Under the pieces are notes generated by a model. It was not told where the DNA came from and did not search any database. It was given only the letters and a program-made list of their open reading frames with translations. From a virus, in IMG/VR virus record IMGVR_UViG_3300023184_005191, positions 1 through 64,000 of that record: a stretch of 64,000 nt of DNA. One strand, 5' to 3'. The position numbers were made by a program, and so were the translations under genes. This document shows, piece by piece, positions 8,328-15,262 of the stretch (the stretch's first letter is position 1; every line of letters starts with the position of its first letter).

Positions 8328-8351
8328 AACCATTTTTCCTTTTTACAGATT

Positions 8352-8382
8352 GAATATACGAAATTTATTTTGCTTTTTCAAC
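8352..8382 (-). promoter_or_regulatory. Probable type-2 promoter
   Basis: GTTGAA, 18 bases, TATATTC upstream of the gene at 7965-8327. The upstream box departs from TTTGGA. Confidence 0.4.
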
Positions 8383-8652
8383 CAAAGTATTACATTTGTT
8401 TAAAAACTGATCTAAATTCGCTCCACATTTACATGTTTGTGAATCTATATTGAATTTACAGTTGTTTCTAGATGATTTTTTATTAACCATAAAAACATGT
8501 CTCTCAGTGTCTATTGGAGATAAATCCACATCTGGTCTAACTGTGTGGGATATTCTAAGTTTGGGAGTGTATGGTTGTGGTTTTTTACATAACATTCCCA
8601 CTTGTCTTAACCAAAGGAACACTTTGGTTTTTAAATTACGTTTACGTTTCAT
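8365..8652 (-). CDS. Hypothetical basic protein
   Basis: 95 residues, strongly basic at the N-terminus (MKRKRNLKTKVF) with four cysteines in the second half, including a CKCG pair that could bind a metal. No known family. It starts 2 bases after the stop codon of the small membrane protein upstream. Confidence 0.6.
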   Translation of the reverse strand: MKRKRNLKTKVFLWLRQVGMLCKKPQPYTPKLRISHTVRPDVDLSPIDTERHVFMVNKKSSRNNCKFNIDSQTCKCGANLDQFLNKCNTLVEKAK

Positions 8653-8653
8653 C

Positions 8654-8830
8654 TTATTTTCTTAAAAGTACACCTAAAACAATTACACCTATAACAAGTA
8701 GAACTGGTATCCAAAGAGGAGAAGTAACCCACCACCATGACCAAGCAATGTTTTCTGTTAATTTAAGAGTCATAAATATAAGGAATAAAATCATTCCTAA
8801 GCCTAATCCACTGTTTGTTTCTTTATTCAT
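8654..8830 (-). CDS. Small two-helix membrane protein
   Basis: 58 residues. Two hydrophobic segments flank the motif WSWWWVTSPLWIP, which recurs in small membrane proteins of many phages. The ATG has an A-rich leader and a promoter at 8854-8889. Possible roles such as holin cannot be judged from sequence. Confidence 0.7.
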   Translation of the reverse strand: MNKETNSGLGLGMILFLIFMTLKLTENIAWSWWWVTSPLWIPVLLVIGVIVLGVLLRK

Positions 8831-8853
8831 AATTTCTTTTTTTAAATATGATT

Positions 8854-8889
8854 GAATATACGAAAAGATAATTTAATAAACTATCCTTT
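8854..8889 (-). promoter_or_regulatory. Type-1 promoter variant
   Basis: AAAGGAT, 22 bases, TATATTC; one base shorter in the upstream box than the consensus. Confidence 0.5.
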
Positions 8890-9114
8890 AAGTAAAGTTT
8901 TTTGCTCTTTTGTTTCTTTAAGTTGGTTCAATAATGTTTTCTCTACCATGTTTATATCATGGTGAGTGCTGATTATTTCTTTCTCTATTTGTTTAATTTT
9001 CTTTTTAAACATTTTCAAGTTTGAGGTATACTGTACTATAAAGAACATAGCTATAAAAAGTAGTACTACAAGTATTCCTGTAAGGAATAGTAATATTGAG
9101 ATCATTGTTTCCAT
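8881..9114 (-). CDS. Membrane-anchored coiled-coil protein
   Basis: 77 residues: an N-terminal transmembrane helix (about residues 4-28) followed by a Lys/Glu/Gln-rich amphipathic helix to the C-terminus. The start overlaps the end of the next gene by 13 bases, so the two are likely co-translated. The arrangement resembles small spanin- or adaptor-like proteins, but no family is recognised. Confidence 0.65.
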   Translation of the reverse strand: METMISILLFLTGILVVLLFIAMFFIVQYTSNLKMFKKKIKQIEKEIISTHHDINMVEKTLLNQLKETKEQKTLLKG

Positions 9115-9464
9115 AATTTAGTTTTTAGTTTTTTTATTTGTTTTTCATTTAATTTGAAAGTGGAAGATTTGGCTGATATTTCTATCTCATTCTCAAACGG
9201 GGTATATCTAACTGATGTATTACCTACATAAGTGTAATATGTTTTTTGATTGTTGAGTGCACTCAATAGTTCCTCTAGAAATAAATCCATCATATTTTTA
9301 TTACCTACCACTAAGTAAGAAGTGTGGTAATATATTTTATATGTTGGTTCGGAATTTTGAATTACTCGTTCAATTCTGAGTTCTTGTTTTTTGTCTTTAA
9401 GTATGGTTTGTCCCATTGTGTTTAGGGAAAAACAAATCATAAATATTAATAATATATTTTTCAT
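9102..9464 (-). CDS. Exported protein, unknown function
   Basis: 120 residues from ATG at 9464. The N-terminus (MKNILLIFMICFSLNTMGQ) is a clear Sec signal peptide with a Bacteroidota-like GQ end. The rest is beta-rich and basic. An upstream in-frame start at 9488 would put eight polar residues before the signal peptide and is less likely. It overlaps the upstream gene. A periplasmic or surface location in the infected cell is inferred. Confidence 0.65.
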   Translation of the reverse strand: MKNILLIFMICFSLNTMGQTILKDKKQELRIERVIQNSEPTYKIYYHTSYLVVGNKNMMDLFLEELLSALNNQKTYYTYVGNTSVRYTPFENEIEISAKSSTFKLNEKQIKKLKTKLWKQ

Positions 9465-9475
9465 TTTAAATTGTT

Positions 9476-10048
9476 TTAATCCCACCATCCTTCAATTTCG
9501 CGAGACATTATTGTAAATATTAATTCTTTTGCTTTTTCTTGTCTTAAATCACCCATAATCATTGCCACAAGTTTTTTATCATTGTGATCAGTAGTAAATC
9601 TATTTTGATTTTCTTTAATATAATTAATGGCTCTTTTTTGCCAGGTTGGATATTTTGTAAGATATGAATCAAAATCCTCACTAATTATGTTCATTTCCAA
9701 TTCTTTAAAATCTGGTTTGTCTTCTATATCTAAAAATACCATTTCACTTTCATGGTAATCCATGTATTCAGCATCATAGTAACCATTTTTAACACGCTCA
9801 ATTAAACGAGCAACTAGTTGCATTCGAGAAGCATCATGTTTAGCTCTAGTATGAATATCCCTACCACCAATATATTCAGCTTGAAATTCAATCTTTGTTT
9901 TGAGTATTTCATAAATGAAGGATTGATCCCAATTCCTATCTTTCCAGATAACAGGAAACCATTTCCATAAGTTCTTCACTCCTGCTATAAAATCTTTACG
10001 CATGTACTTTCCACTGAAGTACCACCATGCACTTACTTTGTCTAACAT
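9476..10048 (-). CDS. Conserved phage protein
   Basis: 190 residues. The pattern IHTRAKHDASRMQLVARLIERV recurs in a family of phage proteins of unknown function. Rich in Trp and acidic residues. It probably heads the unit with the exported and coiled-coil proteins downstream; no clear two-box promoter was found immediately upstream. Confidence 0.75.
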   Translation of the reverse strand: MLDKVSAWWYFSGKYMRKDFIAGVKNLWKWFPVIWKDRNWDQSFIYEILKTKIEFQAEYIGGRDIHTRAKHDASRMQLVARLIERVKNGYYDAEYMDYHESEMVFLDIEDKPDFKELEMNIISEDFDSYLTKYPTWQKRAINYIKENQNRFTTDHNDKKLVAMIMGDLRQEKAKELIFTIMSREIEGWWD

Positions 10049-10102
10049 ATTAATCTAATTTATTGTAAAAGAAACTAATAATCCATAAACATATTTTCTC
10101 CA

Positions 10103-10852
10103 TTATAGCCATATTATTTCATTTGTAATGTTATTCCATTCAAAAGTGAATGGTAAATTTGTATATTGGTAACGCTCATTTAAAACAGAAGCATTAAAGT
10201 AATGTGTTTGTCCATCAAAATAGTAACCATGACTTCCATGTATGTGTCCACAAACATGTATTTTTGGTCGAGCAACAGTATTAATATGCTCTGTTAGTAA
10301 TTCACATCCAACTCGTATATCTCTACTTCCACCTGGGATATCTAATATACCCCAAGCAGGACCATGTGTGACTAAAATATCTGTATTGGTTGGAATAGCA
10401 TCCCATCTTGCTTTCATTTCTTCCCCATTTCGAGGCAAATTAAAAGCCCAACTAAAAAATTCTGGTTGCCAAGGTGAACCATAGATGCGAATATTTTCCT
10501 CTGGCATGTCCCCGTTTGGTCCATCTCCATAAATAACAAAATCTTCATCTTGTAGATAATCTATTGTTTTATATCCTGTTAGAATACCTTGAGCCCATTC
10601 TGGCTCGTCTTGCATCATACGATCATGATTACCAGCGATGAATACTTTTGTATCATAATTATCAATTTCATCATACCATTTGAAGAAATCTTCTGCCTCG
10701 TATCGAGAATACCCAGTTGACATAAAATCACCTGCATGTATCAATAAATCACCTCCAGGTAAATCCAATGGTTGATTGGGTTTACGCATTGATTTTGTTG
10801 TTGCAATTTGATTATGTTTTGTATGAGTGTCTGATAAAAGTGATATTTTCAT
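10103..10852 (-). CDS. Metallophosphoesterase (calcineurin-like)
   Basis: 249 residues with the complete superfamily motif set: LLSDTHTKH, LIHAGDF, FIAGNHDRM, LVTHGPAW and HVCGHIHGSHG. It resembles bacterial and eukaryotic MPPED-type phosphodiesterases in size and motif order. The substrate is unknown. The ATG overlaps the stop codon of the small upstream gene in an ATGA arrangement, so it is translationally coupled. Confidence 0.9.
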   Translation of the reverse strand: MKISLLSDTHTKHNQIATTKSMRKPNQPLDLPGGDLLIHAGDFMSTGYSRYEAEDFFKWYDEIDNYDTKVFIAGNHDRMMQDEPEWAQGILTGYKTIDYLQDEDFVIYGDGPNGDMPEENIRIYGSPWQPEFFSWAFNLPRNGEEMKARWDAIPTNTDILVTHGPAWGILDIPGGSRDIRVGCELLTEHINTVARPKIHVCGHIHGSHGYYFDGQTHYFNASVLNERYQYTNLPFTFEWNNITNEIIWL

Positions 10853-10983
10853 GGGTATTTTTCATTAAGTGAAATAAAAATAAAAAACATAACTATTGCC
10901 CAAACATTAAATCCTCCAAAAATAAGAGCGATAGTTGATGTAAATGTCAATAGTTTAAAGATAAATCCTTCTGTTAATTTCAT
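10849..10983 (-). CDS. Small membrane protein
   Basis: 44 residues with hydrophobic segments (about residues 7-22 and 25-37). It is coupled on both sides by ATGA overlaps, which supports that this short ORF is real. No family recognised. Confidence 0.6.
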   Translation of the reverse strand: MKLTEGFIFKLLTFTSTIALIFGGFNVWAIVMFFIFISLNEKYP

Positions 10984-11339
10984 ATTTTAAATAATTTGTA
11001 GTTACTATTTTGTGTTTTAAATTCAATATAATCTTCTCTTACTTCAACAATTTCAGTTACTACTGATGTTTGCCATGTGAAAAATTGATTGAATGGGGAC
11101 ATTAATAAGGAGCGATCAATAGCAATTTCTGGGTGTTTATCTTTAAACATTCCATCATCACCAAATTCCAACCACATAACCTCTTTGGATTGTTTTGTTA
11201 AACCATCATGTTCACGTACTAGTTTCCAATTAAATTCAGATTCTATTACTCCTAATAATTCAGCAAATTTTTCATCTAGACGCATTATTCCATCATCTCC
11301 CATATTAACTAATAATTTTTGTTGTTCTCCTCCTATCAT
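10980..11339 (-). CDS. Hypothetical protein
   Basis: 119 residues, mixed alpha/beta, no recognised motif (FNWKLVREHDGL, FFTWQTSVVTEIVEV). It is the first gene of a three-gene coupled unit with the small membrane protein and the phosphoesterase, driven by the promoter at 11361-11397. Confidence 0.7.
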   Translation of the reverse strand: MIGGEQQKLLVNMGDDGIMRLDEKFAELLGVIESEFNWKLVREHDGLTKQSKEVMWLEFGDDGMFKDKHPEIAIDRSLLMSPFNQFFTWQTSVVTEIVEVREDYIEFKTQNSNYKLFKI

Positions 11340-11360
11340 AATATTTCCTTTTTATAGATT

Positions 11361-11397
11361 GAATATACGAAAGGGAGCTTGCGCTCCCTATTCCTTT
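11361..11397 (-). promoter_or_regulatory. Type-1 promoter containing a terminator hairpin
   Basis: AAAGGAAT, 22 bases, TATATTC. The spacer holds GGGAGC-GCAA-GCTCCC followed by TTT, which looks like the terminator of the RNA ligase gene placed between the two promoter boxes. Confidence 0.65.
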
Positions 11398-12557
11398 TAA
11401 TGAGAATCTCCTACATTATGTTTTTCTCCATAAATGAGATAATCTGGGTTTATTACTTTAGCTACTTGATGACGATTTCCACTTAGATGTTTAATGACAA
11501 TTCCCTCATGTGGTACTTTTGTTCCTTCAATGAAATTGTTAAATACAAATTCATCTTGTTTTTCTTGTGACCATGGTCCTATATGTAAAGTTTCTACAAC
11601 AGGTAAACCTAATACATCTTCACTAAACATCCATTCAGTCATCATGACAGATTCATATTTCCCATCAACCACAACATCAAACCCAGCAAATTTTATATCT
11701 TTTAAACCATAATCATAGTTCTTTTGGATACCTGCTCCATAAATTTCACCATAAATTACTATACCTGAACCAAGTTCATCTATTGAATGAAGCTCTAAAG
11801 CATATCTTTTAAGTCTTGCTTTAATATCATATTGATCAGCAATTGTTCTCCAAACATCTGTTGAATAAAAACCTTGTGAATCTGATCCTTTTTCAACGTT
11901 ATGTGAACCATAAACATATTCATATTCAATCAACTCATCACCAAAACGGAAGAATTTTTTCACTCGATCCATAAATGACAATTTTCCTTTCTTCACAATA
12001 CCATAACGAGCATTTGTGCCATGTAATTTACGAGTAATTTGAACAATGTCTTCCTTTGTAAACATTCCAGCTACATTTTTCAAGTTTGGGAATTTGTAAT
12101 ACACTCCAAAGTTTGGATTATCTTTGTATTTGATTTTTTTCCCTGAGGATAACTGAACTTGTTTAACTGGTGGTTCATATTTAAAGATACCTAAAGTTTC
12201 CATCAAATCCTCTCCTTCTTCCCAATAATATCCAATACTATTGGCATGTTGTTTTTTCATTGGAGGTAAAATATCAAGTGGAATAATTAAACACTCGGAA
12301 TATACTCCGCGCAGTTTCACTGTTCTTACACGTTGACCTTTGCGTAAATAACTAGTTACACCAATTGCATCGGAAATATTTTGAGGAATTACAGCATCCG
12401 TTGTAGCAACAACAACATGCTCTCCTACCGTTTGAGCTCCTTTTTTGACAATAGCATTCCATCCACCAACAACTGCTAATTCAATATTATCTGCTCCCTC
12501 TATTGCTTTTACTTCTGTTACTTTTCCTACGTAACATACACTATTTTGATTTTCCAT
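11397..12557 (-). CDS. RNA ligase (Rnl5/DraRnl-like)
   Basis: 386 residues. An N-terminal OB-fold-like domain (about 1-110) precedes a nucleotidyltransferase domain with motif I KLHGTNAR (Lys near residue 187), motif III YGEIYGAG, motif IV HEGIVIKHL and motif V VAKVINPDY. This order, with the OB domain first, matches the Deinococcus-type RNA ligase family, which seals nicked RNA using ATP. It lies beside a P-loop kinase and the tRNA cluster, which suggests repair of tRNAs cut by host defence nucleases. Confidence 0.85.
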   Translation of the reverse strand: MENQNSVCYVGKVTEVKAIEGADNIELAVVGGWNAIVKKGAQTVGEHVVVATTDAVIPQNISDAIGVTSYLRKGQRVRTVKLRGVYSECLIIPLDILPPMKKQHANSIGYYWEEGEDLMETLGIFKYEPPVKQVQLSSGKKIKYKDNPNFGVYYKFPNLKNVAGMFTKEDIVQITRKLHGTNARYGIVKKGKLSFMDRVKKFFRFGDELIEYEYVYGSHNVEKGSDSQGFYSTDVWRTIADQYDIKARLKRYALELHSIDELGSGIVIYGEIYGAGIQKNYDYGLKDIKFAGFDVVVDGKYESVMMTEWMFSEDVLGLPVVETLHIGPWSQEKQDEFVFNNFIEGTKVPHEGIVIKHLSGNRHQVAKVINPDYLIYGEKHNVGDSH

Positions 12558-12571
12558 TTCTTTTTTTATTT

Positions 12572-12602
12572 AAATATACAAAAAAATTTTTTAAAATCCA
12601 AA
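12572..12602 (-). promoter_or_regulatory. Type-2 promoter of the RNA ligase gene
   Basis: TTTGGA, 18 bases, TATATTT upstream of the ATG at 12557. Confidence 0.55.
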
Positions 12603-12609
12603 TGTTGGT

Positions 12610-12996
12610 TTAAAGGGAAATTTCAAATCTGTTTTTCATTTCTACTAACTTCTCATCTGGAACTCCATGTTCATTAACTCCTCCGTGACGATTCTCTACA
12701 ATTAATGTTGTAACTTGATAACCATATTTTTCAGCTAATTTGTAATATGATTCTAATTCCCACTCTTGAGTGAATGTATTAGAAACAACTACATTATAGC
12801 CTTGAATCATCCAACCTTCTGTTCTATTTTGACACCACTCATGGGCTTGTTTAATTTTAGATGCTATAAATCTATATTCACCTGTTACAGGATCAATAAA
12901 ATACATATCTGCTTCAACATGTTGATTACAGATTGATTTAGCAAATGTTGACTTACCACTACCTGGTAAACCTCTAATTAAAAATAAATTTTTCAT
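12610..12996 (-). CDS. P-loop kinase (polynucleotide kinase-like)
   Basis: 128 residues with Walker A GLPGSGKST near the N-terminus and a following basic helix, typical of the AAA_33/zeta-type kinase fold that includes T4 polynucleotide kinase. The conserved segment NVVVSNTFTQ matches the strand after the P-loop domain core. It may phosphorylate 5'-OH RNA ends before sealing by the adjacent RNA ligase. There is no phosphatase domain, unlike T4 Pnkp. Confidence 0.8.
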   Translation of the reverse strand: MKNLFLIRGLPGSGKSTFAKSICNQHVEADMYFIDPVTGEYRFIASKIKQAHEWCQNRTEGWMIQGYNVVVSNTFTQEWELESYYKLAEKYGYQVTTLIVENRHGGVNEHGVPDEKLVEMKNRFEISL

Positions 12997-13017
12997 TTGT
13001 TTTCCTTTTTATAGATT

Positions 13018-13048
13018 GAATATACGAAAGATATTTTGAGAAGACAAA
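13018..13048 (-). promoter_or_regulatory. Type-2 promoter
   Basis: TTTGTC, 18 bases, TATATTC upstream of the P-loop kinase; it directly follows the terminator at 13046-13092. Confidence 0.5.
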
Positions 13049-13092
13049 AAAACCCAAGCAGCCTCTGTTGATCAAACAGTCTTACTTGGGGT
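13046..13092 (-). terminator. Terminator ending the tRNA cluster
   Basis: Minus strand: CCCAAG pairs with CTTGGG, with an inner CTGTT/AACAG hairpin, followed by a run of seven T. It closes the tRNA/structured-RNA transcript. Confidence 0.75.
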
Positions 13093-13258
13093 TGTTACTA
13101 GTTATAAGGTTGAGTATGAAGGCAACGTCTTGCACACATACAGCAGATCCTCTTTCCTGATAACTGAAAAGACCATCCTAGTGAGCGGATCTTACGGGAC
13201 GCCCGATGGTACTTTGGGCCTGCGGATACTATCCACAGGGGGGGATTATTTATAATTG
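13093..13258 (-). ncRNA. Structured RNA candidate a
   Basis: No ORF. The stretch is GC-richer than its surroundings and holds several pairings: AGATCC/GGATCT closing about 36 bases (13145-13192), GCCC/GGGC and GGAT/ATCC hairpins. It lies between a tRNA and a terminator on the same strand. No match to RNase P, tmRNA or 6S RNA is visible. Function unknown. Confidence 0.4.
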
Positions 13259-13331
13259 TGGACCAGCCTGGGCTTGAACCAGGGACTCTCGCTTTATGAG
13301 AGCGACACTCTACCAGCTGAGTTACAGGTCC
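13259..13331 (-). tRNA. tRNA-Met (CAT)
   Basis: Cloverleaf read by eye: acceptor GGACCTG/CTGGTCC (one T-T mismatch), D-arm with AGCTGGTAGAG, anticodon stem TCGCT/AGCGA with loop CTCATAA, T-stem CCTGG/CCAGG with loop TTCAAGC. The CAT anticodon gives elongator Met, initiator Met or lysidine-modified Ile; elongator Met is assumed. Confidence 0.9.
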
Positions 13332-13392
13332 AATTTAGATTTCTAAAACCGTTTTAATCAGTGACGGAAACTCTATCTGTTGTTTTTTGCGT

Positions 13393-13495
13393 AGTCAGGA
13401 CAGGATTCGAACCTGTATGCGTAACTTTCTTGGTTCTACCCCAATGGCACGCTATCCACTCATTACTTTAGCGTCTACCATTCCGCCACCTGACT
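13393..13495 (-). tRNA. tRNA-like element 2, over-long
   Basis: 103 bases. The 7-bp acceptor stem AGTCAGG/CCTGACT, T-arm (ACAGG/CCTGT, loop TTCGAAT) and a Leu-type D-arm (GGCGGAATGGTAGACGC) are clear. The centre is abnormal: a CGCTA/TAGCG pairing competes with the D-arm, and a TTGG/CCAA hairpin with loop GGTAGAA would present TAG but lacks T33. Real Leu-type tRNA with an insert, or a decaying gene. Confidence 0.5.
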
Positions 13496-13503
13496 ATTTT
13501 AAA

Positions 13504-13630
13504 AAAAATTAACTTATCGATTGTAACTTATATACGCTTGAGTTACATTCCCATTTACCATAGTGGACAAATTCGTATCTATTTCCACTCCTTATTGCCT
13601 ACTTCTTTTTCAGCTCCTAGGTTAATTTTT
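13504..13630 (-). ncRNA. Structured RNA candidate b
   Basis: A 10-bp terminal inverted repeat (AAAAATTAAC/GTTAATTTTT) bounds this 127-base ORF-free spacer between two tRNA-like elements. An inner GTAACT/AGTTAC pairing is also visible. Function unknown. Confidence 0.4.
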
Positions 13631-13632
13631 GT

Positions 13633-13755
13633 AGTCAGAACAGGATTCGAACCTGTATGATAACTTATGAGCAGTCTTAACGGGTCTTTCGAGGTTACTC
13701 TGCGTTATCTTTACTATTAACCTTTATTCATGCGTCTCCATTCCGCCACCTGACT
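13633..13755 (-). tRNA. tRNA-like element 3, over-long
   Basis: 123 bases with acceptor AGTCAGG/TCTGACT, T-arm ACAGG/CCTGT with loop TTCGAAT and the same Leu-type D-arm (GCGGAATGGAGACGC) as element 2. The middle of about 80 bases holds GATAAC/GTTATC and GCAG/CTGC nested stems instead of an ordinary anticodon arm. No anticodon assigned. Confidence 0.45.
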
Positions 13756-13756
13756 A

Positions 13757-13886
13757 TTTAAAAAATGTACTTACTTCCCACCTGCTCATTGTAGTACTTG
13801 TATGAAATCCCCTTCATACACCCGATGTCGCAGCTGTTAGGACAGCTCACATTCCCTCAAGATTTTAACCTAACTCTTGAGCCATT
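13757..13886 (-). ncRNA. Structured RNA candidate c with three hairpins
   Basis: Three successive strong hairpins in an ORF-free spacer: TGTATGAA/TTCATACA (13799-13820), AGCTGT/ACAGCT with a 4-base loop (13832-13847) and CTCAAGA/TCTTGAG (13856-13881). None is followed by a T run, so they are not ordinary terminators. Confidence 0.45.
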
Positions 13887-13887
13887 G

Positions 13888-13961
13888 TAGCGTGCTGTGG
13901 ATTCGAACCACCCCTGAAGTTTATGAGACTCCCATGCAACCATTTACACCTTACCGCAATA
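13888..13961 (-). tRNA. tRNA-Met-like (CAT), weak acceptor stem
   Basis: The anticodon arm GGAGT/ACTTC with loop CTCATAA and a T-arm GTGG/CCAC with loop TTCGAAT are good. A D-arm around AAATGGTTGCAT is plausible. The acceptor pairs only over about three bases, so the 5' end is approximate and the gene may be degenerate. Anticodon CAT duplicates the Met tRNA at 13259. Confidence 0.5.
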
Positions 13962-13964
13962 TGG

Positions 13965-14036
13965 TATTCCCACGGAGAATCGAACTCCGATTTTCAGGAT
14001 GAAAACCTGATGTCCTAACCGTTAGACGATGGGAAC
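13965..14036 (-). tRNA. tRNA-Glu (TTC)
   Basis: 72 bases, canonical cloverleaf: acceptor GTTCCCA/TGGGAAT, D-arm with CTAACGGTTAGGAC, anticodon stem TCAGG/CCTGA with loop TTTTCAT (anticodon TTC), T-stem CGGAG/CTCCG with loop TTCGATT. Confidence 0.93.
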
Positions 14037-14039
14037 AAT

Positions 14040-14169
14040 TTGAGGGTGAGAAGTCCTCTGTGTTGTGTGATGTACCGCCGCCAGCCTTGGCATATTATTT
14101 GTTTTTTAACCACCCTTAATAATATATCACTGGTACGACTGCACTCTCGGTTCTCAAGGGAACAACACA
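14040..14169 (-). ncRNA. Structured RNA candidate d
   Basis: ORF-free spacer between tRNA-Glu and tRNA-Leu. TGTGTTGT near one end pairs with ACAACACA at the other, and ATATTATT pairs with AATAATAT inside. Function unknown. Confidence 0.4.
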
Positions 14170-14171
14170 TT

Positions 14172-14255
14172 GTACGCAAAGAGAGACTCGAACTCTCACA
14201 CCTTTCGGCAACGGATCCTAAATCCGGCGTGACTACCAATTCCACCACTCGCGCA
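14172..14255 (-). tRNA. tRNA-Leu (TAG)
   Basis: 84 bases with a long variable arm. The acceptor TGCGCGA/TTGCGTA pairs over seven positions with two G-U. D-arm GGTGGAATTGGTAGTCACGC, anticodon loop TTTAGGA (TAG) on a CGGA/TCCG stem, T-stem GAGAG/CTCTC with loop TTCGAGT. Confidence 0.88.
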
Positions 14256-14299
14256 TTTTATTTTTCTAATATTTCAAACAACTTTCTTTTCTTATACTT

Positions 14300-14330
14300 T
14301 AATATACGAAAAATTTATTTAATCTCCAAA
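14300..14330 (-). promoter_or_regulatory. Type-2 promoter for the tRNA cluster
   Basis: TTTGGA, 18 bases, TATATTA, about 45 bases upstream of tRNA-Leu. It is the only such promoter inside the RNA cluster and would transcribe the Leu, Glu and Met tRNAs and their spacers. Confidence 0.55.
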
Positions 14331-14337
14331 TTCTTCA

Positions 14338-14391
14338 GGGAGGACTTGATAAGGGGTAACCAAACGGACTTTTACCCTTACCTCGCCTCCC
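14338..14391 (-). ncRNA. Long bipartite hairpin
   Basis: GGGAGG pairs with CCTCCC outside, and TAAGGGGTAA with TTACCCTTA inside, giving a long hairpin directly upstream of the tRNA promoter. There is no clear T run after it on the minus strand, but it may still end the upstream transcript. Confidence 0.5.
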
Positions 14392-14430
14392 GTCTTTATA
14401 TCTTATTGTTTTGTTTCCAATATTTTTTAT

Positions 14431-14622
14431 AAAAGATGATAAATGGCTTTATCAGGAATCTTGCTGTAACCATAAACACTTCCTATAGTTTCTATACTAT
14501 CGTCATTAGTATTTATGAGCTTCACACACCATTAGAGAGCTGAGTATTTCTACTTATCCTTAGTGTATACCTTTGCGTCACGCCTCTCCGCGCTTACCAT
14601 TCTACGCTTTTTATCATCTTTT
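14431..14622 (-). ncRNA. Structured RNA candidate e, 13-bp terminal stem
   Basis: A perfect 13-base inverted repeat (AAAAGATGATAAA/TTTATCATCTTTT) encloses 166 bases without an ORF. The stop codon of the HNH gene lies inside one arm. Inner pairing TATAG/CTATA is visible. A segment AGAATGGTAAGCGC resembles the D-arm of the tRNA-like elements, but no T-loop is found. It could be a tRNA-like remnant, part of a mobile element with the HNH gene, or a regulatory RNA. Confidence 0.45.
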
Positions 14623-15129
14623 ATTTTTTCCTTTATATGTATCTTGGATAGAATCACAGTTAGAACATAAAAAACGTAAATTAGTTAATTTATTATCATC
14701 TCTAATACCATTAATATGATCCAATATTAAGGGCATTTTTTTACCTCTCCAATTATCATCACAACCACATTCATGACATAAATAAGATATTATGTTATTT
14801 CTGATAATAAATCTTTTTAAAGGGACTCTAATAGAACTACTATATGTTCCTATATGTTCAACTTCACCATTTAATAAAGGCCAATAATCATAAAATTTTT
14901 CTTTTTTAAGTGGTTTTATATTTTCTTTTTTATCTCGTTTTCTAGGTTTTCCTTTTAATGCTTTACTTATTTTTTCTTTATGTTCTTCTGTTCTAATCCC
15001 ATCCCATTTAATTCCAAGAGTTTTTAAATGGTACCCTATAGTACCTTTACTTATCCCTAATATATTACATATTTCAGGAATGTTTTTTCCTTGCATTTTT
15101 AATTCAAAAATTTTGTCTTTGGTTTTCAT
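14614..15129 (-). CDS. HNH homing endonuclease
   Basis: 171 residues. An N-terminal helix-turn-helix (IPEICNILGISKGTIGYHLK) and a NUMOD3-like stretch (EEHKEKISKALKGK) precede a C-terminal HNH nuclease domain with CHECGCDDNW, LILDHINGIRDDN and NLRFLCSNC. Such free-standing enzymes cut cognate DNA lacking the element and spread by repair; in T4 several lie in the tRNA region. A TATTTATAATAAA motif lies just upstream of the start. Confidence 0.9.
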   Translation of the reverse strand: MKTKDKIFELKMQGKNIPEICNILGISKGTIGYHLKTLGIKWDGIRTEEHKEKISKALKGKPRKRDKKENIKPLKKEKFYDYWPLLNGEVEHIGTYSSSIRVPLKRFIIRNNIISYLCHECGCDDNWRGKKMPLILDHINGIRDDNKLTNLRFLCSNCDSIQDTYKGKNKR

Positions 15130-15139
15130 CTAATATTAT

Positions 15140-15152
15140 TTTATTATAAATA
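15140..15152 (-). promoter_or_regulatory. TATnTATAATAAA motif, HNH gene
   Basis: TATTTATAATAAA, 10 bases before the HNH start codon. The same motif precedes the other homing endonuclease genes and the tagged proteins. Confidence 0.45.
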
Positions 15153-15176
15153 TATGAAAATCTCGAACTTATTCAG

Positions 15177-15258
15177 TGCCTGTAGGAGGACTCGAACCTC
15201 CGGACCCGTCAGGGAAAGCATTTACAGTGCTCCGCAATTGCCGCTATGCGATACAGGC
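15177..15258 (-). tRNA. tRNA-Tyr (GTA)
   Basis: 82 bases: acceptor GCCTGTA/TACAGGC with discriminator A, D-arm with AGCGGCAATTGC, anticodon stem GAGCA/TGCTT with loop CTGTAAA (GTA), a long variable arm (CCCTGACGGG) and T-stem GGAGG/CCTCC with loop TTCGAGT. Confidence 0.93.
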
Positions 15259-15262
15259 GTTT

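Noticed and set aside
13093-13258. tmRNA, RNase P RNA or 6S RNA
   Set aside because: No tRNA-like Ala domain, tag ORF or RNase P signature found.
14431-15129. Group I intron with HNH ORF
   Set aside because: I could not find the conserved P/Q/R/S core or a plausible split exon; kept only as a structured RNA.
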